Assembly: GCA_900319625.1 (NCBI GenBank)
Contig: ONPD01000001.1
Coordinates: 62,001 to 126,000 of the forward strand
DNA from: an uncultured Treponema sp.
GTDB lineage: Bacteria; Spirochaetota; Spirochaetia; Treponematales; Treponemataceae
Direction: 5' to 3'
DNA length: 64,000 nucleotides
Of this stretch, positions 24,865 to 32,866 are shown in pieces. Both the position numbers and the translations under genes were made by a program. Each line of letters opens with the position of its first letter. The stretch's first letter is position 1. The notes under the pieces were generated by a model, which was given only the letters and a program-made list of their open reading frames with translations, was not told the DNA's origin and ran no database searches.

Positions 24865-25009
24865 AAATTCCTCTTAATAGTAAAAATAGTGGTTATAATT
24901 CGGATTATTATAACTATTATTCGGAATTTATCTTATTTTAACTTATATTTCAATAAGTTTCACACGGAGTATAGAAGTTATAGTGAGTTAAAATATTTAT
25001 CAGATTAGT

Positions 25010-25015
25010 TATAAA
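25010..25015 (+). promoter_or_regulatory. -10-like element (TATAAA) for the XRE regulator
   Basis: It ends 7 nt before the ATG at 25023 in a very AT-rich region, so chance occurrence is possible. Confidence 0.3.
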
Positions 25016-25022
25016 TTAAATT

Positions 25023-25355
25023 ATGATTACAATTGATGAAATGATAAAAGTTTGTGCTGCAAATACAAAACGTGCACGTATGAATAAAAAAATGACACAA
25101 TCATTTTTAGCTGAAAAAATCGGAATTACTGAAAAATACGTTAGCGACATTGAAACTGGTCGTAATACCTGTTCCCTCGACACCTTAGTCGCTATTGCAA
25201 ATGCCCTCGAAATAGAACCCTACGAACTTCTTCTCCCAGAAAACAAAGCAATTACCTATGATACCCGCCGTACAAAAATCGTCATGAAACAACTAAAAGA
25301 TAACTTCTCCGAAATGGTTGATACGCTCTCAAACTTCCTGGAAAATTCTCAATAA
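25023..25355 (+). CDS. XRE-family HTH transcriptional regulator
   Basis: 110 residues. The helix-turn-helix is at about residues 15-70 (RARMNKKMTQSFLAEKIGI, TEKYVSDIETGRNTCSLDTLV). A short C-terminal helix region may mediate dimerisation. It is divergent from the AT-rich acyltransferase gene over 158 bp and converges on higA with only 3 bp between the stops. The target is unknown. Confidence 0.85.
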   Translation: MITIDEMIKVCAANTKRARMNKKMTQSFLAEKIGITEKYVSDIETGRNTCSLDTLVAIANALEIEPYELLLPENKAITYDTRRTKIVMKQLKDNFSEMVDTLSNFLENSQ

Positions 25356-25358
25356 AAA

Positions 25359-25679
25359 TCATCTTCCAGCTATTTTTCTAACAAATGGCAAAGTTTCAAA
25401 AGTTCTATTTTCCAGCATACTAATCAATCTACATGCAGTCCCGGTCGGATGATTTGTTCCTTTTTCCCATGCTTCTACTGTTTTACAGGAAACACCCATA
25501 TAATCAGCAAATAAAACCTGTGTCATTCCAACAGAATTTCTTATTTCTCGTATCTGTTTATTATCATAGTTTTTTACAGGCTGGATTTCATATACGGTTT
25601 TTCTACCTTTTAGTTCTCCCTTTTCAATAGCAAGAGCTTCATTTAATCCTGTCATTAAATCATCAAAATATTTACTCAT
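25359..25679 (-). CDS. higA: HigA-type antitoxin (HTH)
   Basis: 106 residues. The C-terminal two thirds hold an XRE helix-turn-helix (IREIRNSVGMTQVLFADYMG, SCKTVEAWEKG), the usual form of HigA antitoxins encoded downstream of the toxin. An ATG two codons upstream is possible, but 25679 is preferred because GGAGG lies 7 nt before it. It overlaps the toxin gene by 8 bp. It should neutralise the toxin and repress their shared promoter at 26046-26074. Confidence 0.85.
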   Translation of the reverse strand: MSKYFDDLMTGLNEALAIEKGELKGRKTVYEIQPVKNYDNKQIREIRNSVGMTQVLFADYMGVSCKTVEAWEKGTNHPTGTACRLISMLENRTFETLPFVRKIAGR

Positions 25680-26031
25680 TGTCATTCCTCCAGTTTAATT
25701 CAGCTTCTTTCTTCAAAGCAGCAATAACGGTCTTTACAGCCTTCTTTTCTTCATCAGACAAATTTGATTTTTCATCTTTAGAAAATACTTGTATCAAATA
25801 ATTTTTTTCAAATGATGCAAAATCAACATAGCATACTCGTGCACTACCGCTTTTGCCACGTCCCTTAAATGCATAGCGGATTTTTTTAAGTCCACCAGTT
25901 CCAACCATAACGACACCGGCATCAGGATTTTTGATGAGAAATTGCTGTAATTCTGCCAAATTTTCATCATCAAATCCAAGCGTAAACCAGCGTTTTGTGA
26001 AAGATGGAGTTTCAATAAAAACTCTTTTCAA
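25672..26031 (-). CDS. higB: HigB/RelE-family toxin
   Basis: 119 residues with the RelE/HigB core: GGLKKIRYAFKGRGKSGSARV, then YVDFASFEKNYLIQVFSKDEKSNL. Family members are ribosome-dependent mRNA endonucleases. It starts with TTG; GAGG lies 7 nt upstream and no in-frame ATG fits as well. Toxin-first gene order is typical of higBA. Confidence 0.85.
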   Translation of the reverse strand: MKRVFIETPSFTKRWFTLGFDDENLAELQQFLIKNPDAGVVMVGTGGLKKIRYAFKGRGKSGSARVCYVDFASFEKNYLIQVFSKDEKSNLSDEEKKAVKTVIAALKKEAELNWRNDNE

Positions 26032-26045
26032 TCAGCACCTCACTC

Positions 26046-26074
26046 ACTATACCCTATATCATAGGGTAAGTCAA
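26046..26074 (-). promoter_or_regulatory. higBA promoter with an operator palindrome in the spacer
   Basis: On the minus strand: TTGACT (26069-26074), exactly 17 bp, then TATAGT (26046-26051). A perfect 8-3-8 palindrome (TACCCTAT/ATAGGGTA, 26050-26068) occupies the spacer and touches the -10 box. Bound HigA would block RNA polymerase, the autoregulation usual for this family. Confidence 0.8.
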
Positions 26075-26164
26075 ATTTAATAATCTCTATATATAATATA
26101 TGCGTCGACTTTGAGGTTTTGACAAAATTTTCAGAAAAAAATTTAAATTTGTTAAAAAAAATAA

Positions 26165-26184
26165 GGCCACCCTTTCGGACAGCC
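26165..26184 (-). terminator. Terminator of the ArsC-like gene
   Basis: On the minus strand GGCTGTCC/GGGTGGCC forms an 8-bp stem with G-U pairs and a GAAA loop, followed by TTATTTTTTTT. Confidence 0.75.
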
Positions 26185-26208
26185 AAACTGATTTTCATCA
26201 AATCTGAA

Positions 26209-26568
26209 TTAATCTAAACACAACACCTTCTTCCACTCCGCTTCCTTAAATCCCGGAATAACAGCGTCGTCAGTCACAAGCAGTGGTCGTTTTACCATCA
26301 TTCCGTCTGTTGCAAGTAGGGTAAATTGTTCATCTTCACTCATATCAGGAAGTTTTGAAGCAAGCTGCATTTCGCGATAGAGAATCCCACTCGTATTAAA
26401 GAATCTTTTTAGCGGAAGTCCTGATTTTTTATGAAGCTCTCGCAATGTTGATTCATCCGGATGCTGGCTTTTTATATCTATTTTTTCATATTTTATGTTG
26501 TTAGAATCCAGCCAAGCCAGAGCCTTCCTGCAAGTTGAACAGCGGTCATAACAGTAAACTTTAACCAT
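26209..26568 (-). CDS. ArsC/Spx-family thioredoxin-fold protein
   Basis: 119 residues with the N-terminal YCYDRCSTCRKALAWLD motif (C-x-x-C), DIKSQHPDESTL and the ArsC-type LLATDGMMVKRPLLVTDD. Members are arsenate reductases or Spx/YffB-like proteins. Without other ars genes nearby, the YffB-like redox role is at least as likely as arsenate reduction. AGAGGAA precedes the ATG. Confidence 0.85.
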   Translation of the reverse strand: MVKVYCYDRCSTCRKALAWLDSNNIKYEKIDIKSQHPDESTLRELHKKSGLPLKRFFNTSGILYREMQLASKLPDMSEDEQFTLLATDGMMVKRPLLVTDDAVIPGFKEAEWKKVLCLD

Positions 26569-26693
26569 TTTAATTCCTCTTATGTGTAAAGTATAACATA
26601 GAATTAAAATGTTAAAAAAAATTCATAACTCTTTTTTTATTTAAATTTGCAATTATGGTATATATCCCCTAAACTGTCTAAGGAGGCTATCAA

Positions 26694-27167
26694 ATGTTTC
26701 ATAAAGCAGTAAATCTTACTTTTCAAAAAGGTACCGCTTTTGATGTTTTATTTCAGGATGGAATTACGAAGCGTTATGATATTTCTAATCTTTTCGACAA
26801 ATATCCTCAGCTAAAAGCCTTAACTGACAGAAAGTTGTTTCTTCAGGGAAAATTGATGGGTGGCTATGGCATTATGTGGAATGATGAACTAGACATAGAA
26901 ACAGAAACCGTCTATGAAGACGGAAAAACCATCTCAAAAAATACAACTCCAATTAATCTGCTTGTAGCAAATGCAGTATCTGCCGCAAGAGCAAAATCCG
27001 GTTTATCTCAAAAAGAACTTTCAAAACTGACAGGAATTGATCAATCAGATATTTCTAAAATAGAAAGAGGTCTTTCAAATCCTTCTATATCCACTTTAGA
27101 AAGAATTGCAAAAGCACTAGGCGGAAATCTATCTATCGATATTTTATTTCCAACTCCGGCCGCTTAA
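26694..27167 (+). CDS. DUF2442 - HTH fusion protein (antitoxin-like)
   Basis: 157 residues. The N-terminal 75 or so resemble DUF2442 (AVNLTFQKGTAFDVLFQDG, YDISNLFDKYPQLKAL), and the C-terminal half is an XRE helix-turn-helix (AARAKSGLSQKELSKLTGID, ISKIERGLSNPSISTLERIA). The combination suggests a DNA-binding antitoxin or regulator. The usual small toxin partner is absent next to it. A strong AAGGAGG precedes the ATG by 8 nt. It converges on the tautomerase gene. Confidence 0.8.
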   Translation: MFHKAVNLTFQKGTAFDVLFQDGITKRYDISNLFDKYPQLKALTDRKLFLQGKLMGGYGIMWNDELDIETETVYEDGKTISKNTTPINLLVANAVSAARAKSGLSQKELSKLTGIDQSDISKIERGLSNPSISTLERIAKALGGNLSIDILFPTPAA

Positions 27168-27173
27168 AAAAAA

Positions 27174-27191
27174 GCTGCCCCTAAGGACAGC
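27174..27191 (-). terminator. Terminator of the tautomerase gene
   Basis: On the minus strand GCTGTCC/GGGCAGC, loop TTAG, followed by eight T. It sits just after the stop of the convergent gene. Confidence 0.85.
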
Positions 27192-27214
27192 CTGTATAAC
27201 CATTTTCCAGAAAT

Positions 27215-27436
27215 TTACATCTTATATCCCGGCTGGATGATTGTGTTTTTGTCTGAAAGAATCTTGTCGTAAACCTTATCTTTCCATTCATCCTGAGGAA
27301 CATCTACGATGCTTACAGAAAAATGTTCTTTTTCGCGGGCAAGCTCTTTTGAAGCTGTTTCCAGAATTGCATCGGCAAGACGCTTTTTTGTTGCCTGTTC
27401 GCGGCCCGGGTACATCTGAATTGTAATGTGCGGCAT
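27215..27436 (-). CDS. 4-oxalocrotonate tautomerase family protein
   Basis: 73 residues, the typical monomer length. The N-terminal MPHITIQMYPGR leaves Pro-1 as the catalytic base after Met removal, and conserved basic residues follow. It tautomerises small keto-enol substrates; the physiological substrate is not indicated. GAGG precedes the ATG. It lies 12 bp downstream of the immunophilin gene and is probably co-transcribed with it. Confidence 0.88.
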   Translation of the reverse strand: MPHITIQMYPGREQATKKRLADAILETASKELAREKEHFSVSIVDVPQDEWKDKVYDKILSDKNTIIQPGYKM

Positions 27437-27448
27437 CTTTTACCTCAC

Positions 27449-28516
27449 TTATTTTGCTGAAAGAAGCTTTACATCAAAGCAGATGTAAGCGCCGCCAGGA
27501 ATTCCAGCCTGTGGAATACCGCGTGAACCGTAAGCCAGCTCCGGTGGAATTACCATTTTGCGGGTTTCGCCGACTTTCATTTCCTGAACCATCATGTCAA
27601 AACCAGGAATCATCTGACCGCCGTTTGTCTTAAAATCAAGAGGTTCATGTCCCTGAGGATGGAAACCGCGTGATGCATCAAAAATCTGGCCGTCTGTAAG
27701 GTAGCCTTTGTAGTCAACGCTTACGTTCTTTCCCTTTCCGCAAACTGAGCCTTTTCCTTCTTCAAGAACTTTGTAGTAAACGCCGCTTGAATGTTTTGTA
27801 CAACCATCAATTACAGCTGCCCATTTCTTTGCTTCACGCTCTTCATTTGCCTTTGCAACTTCTTTCTGAAGTCTGTCAAAATCATCCTGAGTAGCAGAGA
27901 ATTTCTTAGCTTCATCACCCTGGCGGATAATTTTTACGCTCTTCATTGTTGCGCCCTGTTTAAGGGAATCAACAACATCCTGACCCGCAAGAACTTCACC
28001 AAAAATTGTATGCTTGTAGTTAAGCCATTCTGTAGGAACGATTGTGATAAAGAACTGACTTCCGTTAGTATTAGCGCCACTGTTAGCCATAGCAAGCTTT
28101 CCGCCCTTATCAAAAGTCAAACCATCAACAAATTCGTCGATGAACTTGTATCCAGGACCACCAGTTCCGTTACCTTTTGGGTCACCGCCCTGAATCATAA
28201 AGTCCTGACCGTCGCCGTTTGCCTTGCTGATTACACGGTGGAATTTCAAGCCATCATAAAAAGGCTTTCCGTTTGCAGCCTTCAAAGTTCCTTCCGCAAG
28301 ACCTACAAAGTTTGTAACAGTCATAGGTGTTTCTTTGTAAAACAAGTTCAATACAATTTCGCCGCCGTCAGTGTCGATTACAGCAAAAATTCCTTCTTTT
28401 CCGTTCAATACTTCCATTGATTTCCCCTTATTAGAAGCCTTTGGAGCAGCAAAAAGCCCGCCGCCAATCAAACTTCCAAATGTTAGTGCAAAAAATATTT
28501 TTTTAATTGATTTCAA
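27449..28516 (-). CDS. Exported dual-family immunophilin (cyclophilin-FKBP fusion peptidyl-prolyl isomerase)
   Basis: 355 residues. A signal peptide (SIKKIFFALTFGSLIGGGLFA) is followed by a cyclophilin domain (FYDGLKFHRVI, FMIQGGDPKGNGTGGPGY, GSQFFITIVPTEWLNYKHTI), a charged helical linker and an FKBP domain (VSVDYKGYLTDGQIFDASRG, MIPGFDMMVQEMKVGETRKM). Cyclophilin-FKBP fusions of this order are known from Treponema. It catalyses prolyl isomerisation, probably as a periplasmic foldase. A TTG at 28516 is chosen: GGGAGG lies about 7 nt upstream and it directly starts the signal peptide, whereas the more upstream codons add no recognisable sequence. Confidence 0.93.
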   Translation of the reverse strand: MKSIKKIFFALTFGSLIGGGLFAAPKASNKGKSMEVLNGKEGIFAVIDTDGGEIVLNLFYKETPMTVTNFVGLAEGTLKAANGKPFYDGLKFHRVISKANGDGQDFMIQGGDPKGNGTGGPGYKFIDEFVDGLTFDKGGKLAMANSGANTNGSQFFITIVPTEWLNYKHTIFGEVLAGQDVVDSLKQGATMKSVKIIRQGDEAKKFSATQDDFDRLQKEVAKANEEREAKKWAAVIDGCTKHSSGVYYKVLEEGKGSVCGKGKNVSVDYKGYLTDGQIFDASRGFHPQGHEPLDFKTNGGQMIPGFDMMVQEMKVGETRKMVIPPELAYGSRGIPQAGIPGGAYICFDVKLLSAK

Positions 28517-28554
28517 TTTATGTCCTCCCAAAATGAGCCCCCCGGCCCTCAAAA

Positions 28555-29328
28555 TTAAAACTGCTTGATAAACCAGTTGTAAATTGCCCCGATTCGCTGA
28601 CTCATTGATTCAGGAACCTGAGTTTTGATAGTAGGCACCTTTTTACAGTCAGCATCAGCGCTCAAATAAACAAGAACACCTTCGCCGCAGTCAAAAGCAA
28701 CTACAGTAAAGTTCAATCTCTGAGCCGGAATTCCAACAACGCCAAGCGATTTATAATCATCAAGATTGTTCAGCATTGTATAGAAAGTATCAGCAGTCTG
28801 ATAATAATTGATTTTATAACGGCACACACCGAATTTTGTATCATTCTGAAGGCTGTAAGAAACCTGGCCGTCAGCATTTCCTGTATTTTTATCTGCAATC
28901 GGAGCAGTATTATCAGGACTTGCAATCATAAAAGCCTTGTCGTAAAGAACCTTTTCCTTACCGTTCTTATCAACGTAAGTCATTCCCTGCATTTTAGAAA
29001 CCGAGCGGATAATCTTTCCGATTTCATCCAGACTTACATCTCCAGATTTTTTTAAATCAGCCTTATTTTTGTAAAAAAGACACTCATGGAAATAAGAATA
29101 TCCCTTAGGATCCTTTTTTATCGCATTTTTAACAAAAATATCTTTTGTAGCATCGTTCGGAAAAAGCACTGTTCCAGCATCTTTTTCATCATTATGAACA
29201 ACAGTAACTTCGCCCTTAGAAATCAGCTGCTCATAATACTTTGCATCAACCAGATTCTTAAGATTCAACTCAGCAAAAAGCGAACAAGCCACTCCAGCCA
29301 CAGCGATAAAAGAAATTAGTTTTTTCAT
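28555..29328 (-). CDS. Secreted protein of unknown function
   Basis: 257 residues with a signal peptide (MKKLISFIAVAGVACSLFA). The mature part is mixed alpha/beta without motifs I can assign; it resembles uncharacterised periplasmic proteins of treponemes (perhaps DUF6675, low certainty). It contains few cysteines and no membrane segment. CGGAGG precedes the ATG. It lies 38 bp upstream of the immunophilin gene, so they may share a transcript, which would make it a possible folding client or partner (inference). Confidence 0.75.
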   Translation of the reverse strand: MKKLISFIAVAGVACSLFAELNLKNLVDAKYYEQLISKGEVTVVHNDEKDAGTVLFPNDATKDIFVKNAIKKDPKGYSYFHECLFYKNKADLKKSGDVSLDEIGKIIRSVSKMQGMTYVDKNGKEKVLYDKAFMIASPDNTAPIADKNTGNADGQVSYSLQNDTKFGVCRYKINYYQTADTFYTMLNNLDDYKSLGVVGIPAQRLNFTVVAFDCGEGVLVYLSADADCKKVPTIKTQVPESMSQRIGAIYNWFIKQF

Positions 29329-29354
29329 AAAACCTCCGATTATTTAAAAACTTA

Positions 29355-29377
29355 ACGGAAGCCTCATCAGCTTCCGT
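29355..29377 (-). terminator. Terminator of khpB
   Basis: ACGGAAGC/GCTTCCGT with a 7-nt loop, followed on the minus strand by a T-rich run; it lies 28 bp after the khpB stop. Confidence 0.8.
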
Positions 29378-29405
29378 AAAAAATAACAATCAAATTATTA
29401 AAAGG

Positions 29406-30107
29406 TTATCGAATTCCTTTATACAAAACTCTTACCTGTTTGTAAACACCTTCGCCTTCGCTTTTTGTGTCTACGTCAGGGATGTCGTTCAAAGTTGTGT
29501 GAATGAGGCGGCGCTCGAAAGGATTCATCGGCTCAAGCAAAATTGATTTGTGTGATGAGCGAACCTTGTCGGCAGTAGTGTAGGCAAGGCGAACCAGAGT
29601 TTCCTCGCGGCGAATGCGGTAGTTTTCTGTATCAAGAATTACGCGAACTTCTTCGTGACCAAGACGGCCTGCGTAAATGTTTGCAAGCAGCTGAAGAGCG
29701 TCCAGGTTCTTTCCCTTGCGGCCAATCAAAATTGAAGAATGTGATGATTCAAGGCGAACACCGATTTTCTTATCTTCACGGTAAGAAACGCTTACTTTAA
29801 TATCGTAGCCCATTTTTTCAACGATTGAAGAAATGAACTCAACAAGTTTCTGCTCGAATTCGCCCTGTGGAAGAGGGTCAGCTACGATTCTTGTGTGGTT
29901 TTCGCTGAAGTCCTTTTTGTAAGCTCCTTTATCATCATCATCGTCGTCCAGAGTGTGAACGCGGATTTTTACATATCCTTTTTTGAAAAGGGAATTTTTC
30001 TGTGTTTCCAAAATTTCAACATCAAACTGATCTCTCTCAAGATTCAATTCCGAAGCAGCAAGCTCAATGGCTTCTTTTTCTGTTTTTCCTTCGTACTCGT
30101 AAGTCAT
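29406..30107 (-). CDS. khpB: RNA-binding protein KhpB (Jag/EloR)
   Basis: 233 residues with three domains in order: Jag_N (YEYEGKTEKEAIELAASELNL), a KH domain (IKVSVSYREDKKIGVRLES, ILIGRKGKNLDALQLL) and an R3H domain (RREETLVRLAYTTADKVRS, RRLIHTTLNDIPDVDTKSEGEG). It binds RNA and is linked to cell elongation and division in other bacteria. It sits downstream of yidC as in many genomes, but a two-hairpin element lies in the 125-bp gap between them. Confidence 0.94.
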   Translation of the reverse strand: MTYEYEGKTEKEAIELAASELNLERDQFDVEILETQKNSLFKKGYVKIRVHTLDDDDDDKGAYKKDFSENHTRIVADPLPQGEFEQKLVEFISSIVEKMGYDIKVSVSYREDKKIGVRLESSHSSILIGRKGKNLDALQLLANIYAGRLGHEEVRVILDTENYRIRREETLVRLAYTTADKVRSSHKSILLEPMNPFERRLIHTTLNDIPDVDTKSEGEGVYKQVRVLYKGIR

Positions 30108-30135
30108 AGTCTTTATCTCCTATTTATATTGCCAC

Positions 30136-30206
30136 AACTTCCGCTTTGCGGAAGTTAAGCAAAGGTTATTTGCATTGCAAACTAAAGGTCAAGTTACGAC
30201 CTTTGC
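30136..30206 (+). repeat. Two-hairpin element, copy D (between khpB and yidC)
   Basis: Hairpin 1 AACTTCCGC/GCGGAAGTT (30136-30156), then stem 2 GCAAAGGT/ACCTTTGC (30159-30166 with 30199-30206), with GGTTA after the first arm and TTACG before the last. The same layout is seen at 42238-42632 and 51330-51409 with different arm sequences. Confidence 0.8.
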
Positions 30207-30232
30207 ATGTCTCCTAAATTAGATGTCTTAAA

Positions 30233-31999
30233 TTATTTTTTACCCTTAGCAATTTTCTTATTAACTGAAGCCGCAATCTCAGCTCTTTTTTCAGCCATCA
30301 TCTTGTTGATAATAATCTGCTGGAAAAGTGAGAAGATGTTGCTTACAGTCCAGTAAAGGATAAGTCCTGCAGGTGCATTGTAGAAAATAAAGAAGAAGAA
30401 GAGCGGCATACCGTACATCATCATCTTCATGCTTGCCTGACTCTGATTAGCTCCCATTGGCTGGAAAGACTGAGTAATTTTTCCGAACAAAAGCTGAGAA
30501 ATTACATAGATTACAGGAAGAATACGAATCTGATTTCCCAAAGCCGGAATATTAAAATCCAGAGTTTTTACGCTGTCACCAACAGAAAGATCCGGAATCC
30601 AGTTTGGAATGAACATAGCTCCGCGGAACTCAAAGTAGTTGTTAAAGAGGTTATACATAGCGAACAAAATCAGGAACTGGAAGAGCATTGGAAGACATCC
30701 GCTTACAGGATTGTAGCCTGCTTCCTTATAGAGCTTCTGAACTTCCATCTGCATGCGGGCCTGATCGTTCTTATATTTTTCCTGAATTGCCTGCATTTTC
30801 GGCTGAATTGCCTGCATCTTCAAAGTTCCCATAGACTGATTCTTTGAAAGAGGGAAGAGCAGAATCTTAAGGATGATTGTAAGAACGATGATTGTAACTC
30901 CCCAGTTGTGGATTACCTTATTCAAAAGTTCCATAGCAATCTTCAAAATAGCTTCAAGCCAGTTGAGCCAGCCACTTGACTGAACACAGTCAGAAATTTT
31001 GTGACCGCCAAACTTCCATGCGTTATTTTCGGCAATGTTATAGCGCTTCAAATCCTTGTCGTTGCGTGGACCAAAGTACATGTAGTAAGTGTCCTGCATA
31101 TCGCTTCCGCTGAAAGCAGTGCGTTCTACCAGTGCCTGTGCATTTGCATAATTACCAGTTTCGATTTTTGAAGAATAATAAACGTCTTTAATTTCTGAAG
31201 AATCGTTTGGAATTACAAGTTCAACAAAGTATTTTCCGGCAATTCCGGCCCAGTCAAAATTATGAACCTTATCAAAAGCTTTGAACTGATTTGTTCCAAG
31301 AATTACGCGTTTATATTTGCTTCCGTCATAAGCAACAAACTGGCGGTTTTCATAACGGTTCTTTTTAGGATCGTAGTGTGGACCAATCTGAGGAGAAGTG
31401 CGGAGTGTATAGGCAACACCGTTTCTGTTCAAACCAAGATTGTCATCACAGTGAATTAAAACATCCATACGGAAAAGATATTCACCAGGCTTGAAAGTAT
31501 ATTTTTTTCCAAGTGTGATTTTTCGTCCGTCGTAATTGAATGATTTTTTGAAAAGGATTGTATTTTCGTCGATAACTTCTGTGTTGAAGTTTTCATTAAG
31601 AATTGTCATGTCCGAAGTGCCAAGAGCAATTGAACATGTTCTGTTAAAGTCGCTGATATTGTCTGCCAGCTGAACATAATCTTTTGTATCAACATCATTA
31701 TGATCCAAAAGTTTGTAACTGATGATATCTCCGCCTTTATTTGTAAAAATAACTTCGATTTTGTCAGTTTTTACAGTGTAGTTCTGCTGTGCAACTTCAG
31801 CATCATCACTTTTGATTACATTTACATCAAACATTGAAGAATCTGCACTCTCCAATGCTGTTGGCTCTGTAGCTTCAGTTTCTGCTGCCTGCTCAGTTAC
31901 AATCTGCTGATTCTGAGGAAAGAGAATAGGCTGAATTACAAAAGCACCAATAATAACAAGAGTAGAAAGGGAAATAGCCCAAATAGTATTTTTATCCAT
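30233..31999 (-). CDS. yidC: Membrane protein insertase YidC
   Basis: 588 residues. An N-terminal anchor (TIWAISLSTLVIIGAFVIQP), a large periplasmic domain (to about residue 345) and the conserved C-terminal five-helix insertase region (WGVTIIVLTIILKILLFPLS, QEKYKNDQARMQMEVQKLYK, GCLPMLFQFLILFAMYNL). It inserts proteins into the inner membrane with or without Sec. It lies in the rpmH-rnpA-yidD-yidC-khpB block, 8 bp after yidD, as expected near the origin. Confidence 0.97.
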   Translation of the reverse strand: MDKNTIWAISLSTLVIIGAFVIQPILFPQNQQIVTEQAAETEATEPTALESADSSMFDVNVIKSDDAEVAQQNYTVKTDKIEVIFTNKGGDIISYKLLDHNDVDTKDYVQLADNISDFNRTCSIALGTSDMTILNENFNTEVIDENTILFKKSFNYDGRKITLGKKYTFKPGEYLFRMDVLIHCDDNLGLNRNGVAYTLRTSPQIGPHYDPKKNRYENRQFVAYDGSKYKRVILGTNQFKAFDKVHNFDWAGIAGKYFVELVIPNDSSEIKDVYYSSKIETGNYANAQALVERTAFSGSDMQDTYYMYFGPRNDKDLKRYNIAENNAWKFGGHKISDCVQSSGWLNWLEAILKIAMELLNKVIHNWGVTIIVLTIILKILLFPLSKNQSMGTLKMQAIQPKMQAIQEKYKNDQARMQMEVQKLYKEAGYNPVSGCLPMLFQFLILFAMYNLFNNYFEFRGAMFIPNWIPDLSVGDSVKTLDFNIPALGNQIRILPVIYVISQLLFGKITQSFQPMGANQSQASMKMMMYGMPLFFFFIFYNAPAGLILYWTVSNIFSLFQQIIINKMMAEKRAEIAASVNKKIAKGKK

Positions 32000-32007
32000 T
32001 TTTTCAC

Positions 32008-32229
32008 CTAAGGAACCGGGTCGTAACCGCCTTTACAATACGGATTGCATCTTAAAATTCGTTTGATAGAAAGAACAAGACCCTTACCAGGCCCGTATTT
32101 TTTTATTGCTTCCATAGCGTACTGTGAACACGTCGGTGTGAACCTGCAGCACGGAGGATGCAAAGGAGAAATACAAATTTGATAAGCACGAATAAGAAAG
32201 CAGAAAAATTTAGATATTAAATTTTTCAT
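32008..32229 (-). CDS. yidD: Membrane protein insertion efficiency factor YidD
   Basis: 73 residues with the YidD signature ([33 protein letters not shown] and [17 protein letters not shown]). It is a small membrane-associated protein that helps YidC-dependent insertion. Its start overlaps the end of rnpA by 20 bp. Confidence 0.96.
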   Translation of the reverse strand: MKNLISKFFCFLIRAYQICISPLHPPCCRFTPTCSQYAMEAIKKYGPGKGLVLSIKRILRCNPYCKGGYDPVP

Positions 32230-32599
32230 TTTCTTTAATTAATCCTGCCTTTTGACACAATTGACGAATTTGATCACATCGCGAGTGGAACGAATCATTT
32301 CCGGGATAAATTAAAAATAACATATCAAAACCGGTGTTCAGATGTGATTTAAATAAACGATAGACTTCTCGGCTGTATCTTTTTGATAAGTTCCTTTCAA
32401 CCGCGTTACCGTAGCCACGAATTAAAGGAAAACCAACTCTGTTCATTCCAAGATTATTTTCTAAGAAAAATAATTTAGCTCCCGGAATACTTATCTTTTT
32501 TCCATTCTTAAACAGTTTTTTAAAATCCGCAGGATTTTTTATCCGTTCTTTTCTTTCGAAACGTCCAAAAAATCCTGTTTCTATTAAATCTGTTTCCAT
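32210..32599 (-). CDS. rnpA: Ribonuclease P protein component
   Basis: 129 residues. Conserved features: [38 protein letters not shown] (usual RNR-type basic helix, here [16 protein letters not shown]). It binds the RNase P RNA for tRNA 5' maturation; the RNA gene is not in this window. The gene follows rpmH by 9 bp. Confidence 0.95.
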   Translation of the reverse strand: METDLIETGFFGRFERKERIKNPADFKKLFKNGKKISIPGAKLFFLENNLGMNRVGFPLIRGYGNAVERNLSKRYSREVYRLFKSHLNTGFDMLFLIYPGNDSFHSRCDQIRQLCQKAGLIKENEKFNI

Positions 32600-32608
32600 C
32601 CCTAGAAA

Positions 32609-32764
32609 TTAGTATTTGTTGTGCTCGTCTGCAACAGATAATTTAGCGCGGCCCTTAGCTCTGCGGCGTGCCAAAACTTTGCGACCACCTTTAGTTGCCA
32701 TACGTGCGCGGAATCCGAATTTTCTATTGCGCTTTACTTTGCTTGGTTGATAAGTTCTTTTCAT
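32609..32764 (-). CDS. rpmH: 50S ribosomal protein L34
   Basis: 51 residues, starting [20 protein letters not shown] and rich in Arg/Lys, the normal L34 sequence. AAGGAG lies 8 nt before the ATG, and a sigma-70 promoter lies upstream at 32826-32855. It is the first gene of the rpmH-rnpA-yidD-yidC block. Confidence 0.97.
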   Translation of the reverse strand: MKRTYQPSKVKRNRKFGFRARMATKGGRKVLARRRAKGRAKLSVADEHNKY

Positions 32765-32825
32765 AGAACGTGCTCCTTATATAATTTAAAAAAAAGATTT
32801 CACTATGATATAAAAATAGTAATAA

Positions 32826-32855
32826 AATATATCATTTATTTTTTTAATTGGTCAA
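32826..32855 (-). promoter_or_regulatory. rpmH promoter
   Basis: On the minus strand TTGACC (32850-32855), 18-bp spacer, TATATT (32826-32831). The leader is about 55 nt and ends in a good Shine-Dalgarno. Confidence 0.7.
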
Positions 32856-32866
32856 CCTATCAACAG

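Noticed and set aside
26209-26568. Arsenic resistance operon with the permease at 60023
   Set aside because: The two genes are 33 kb apart, no arsR is seen, and both families have non-arsenic members.
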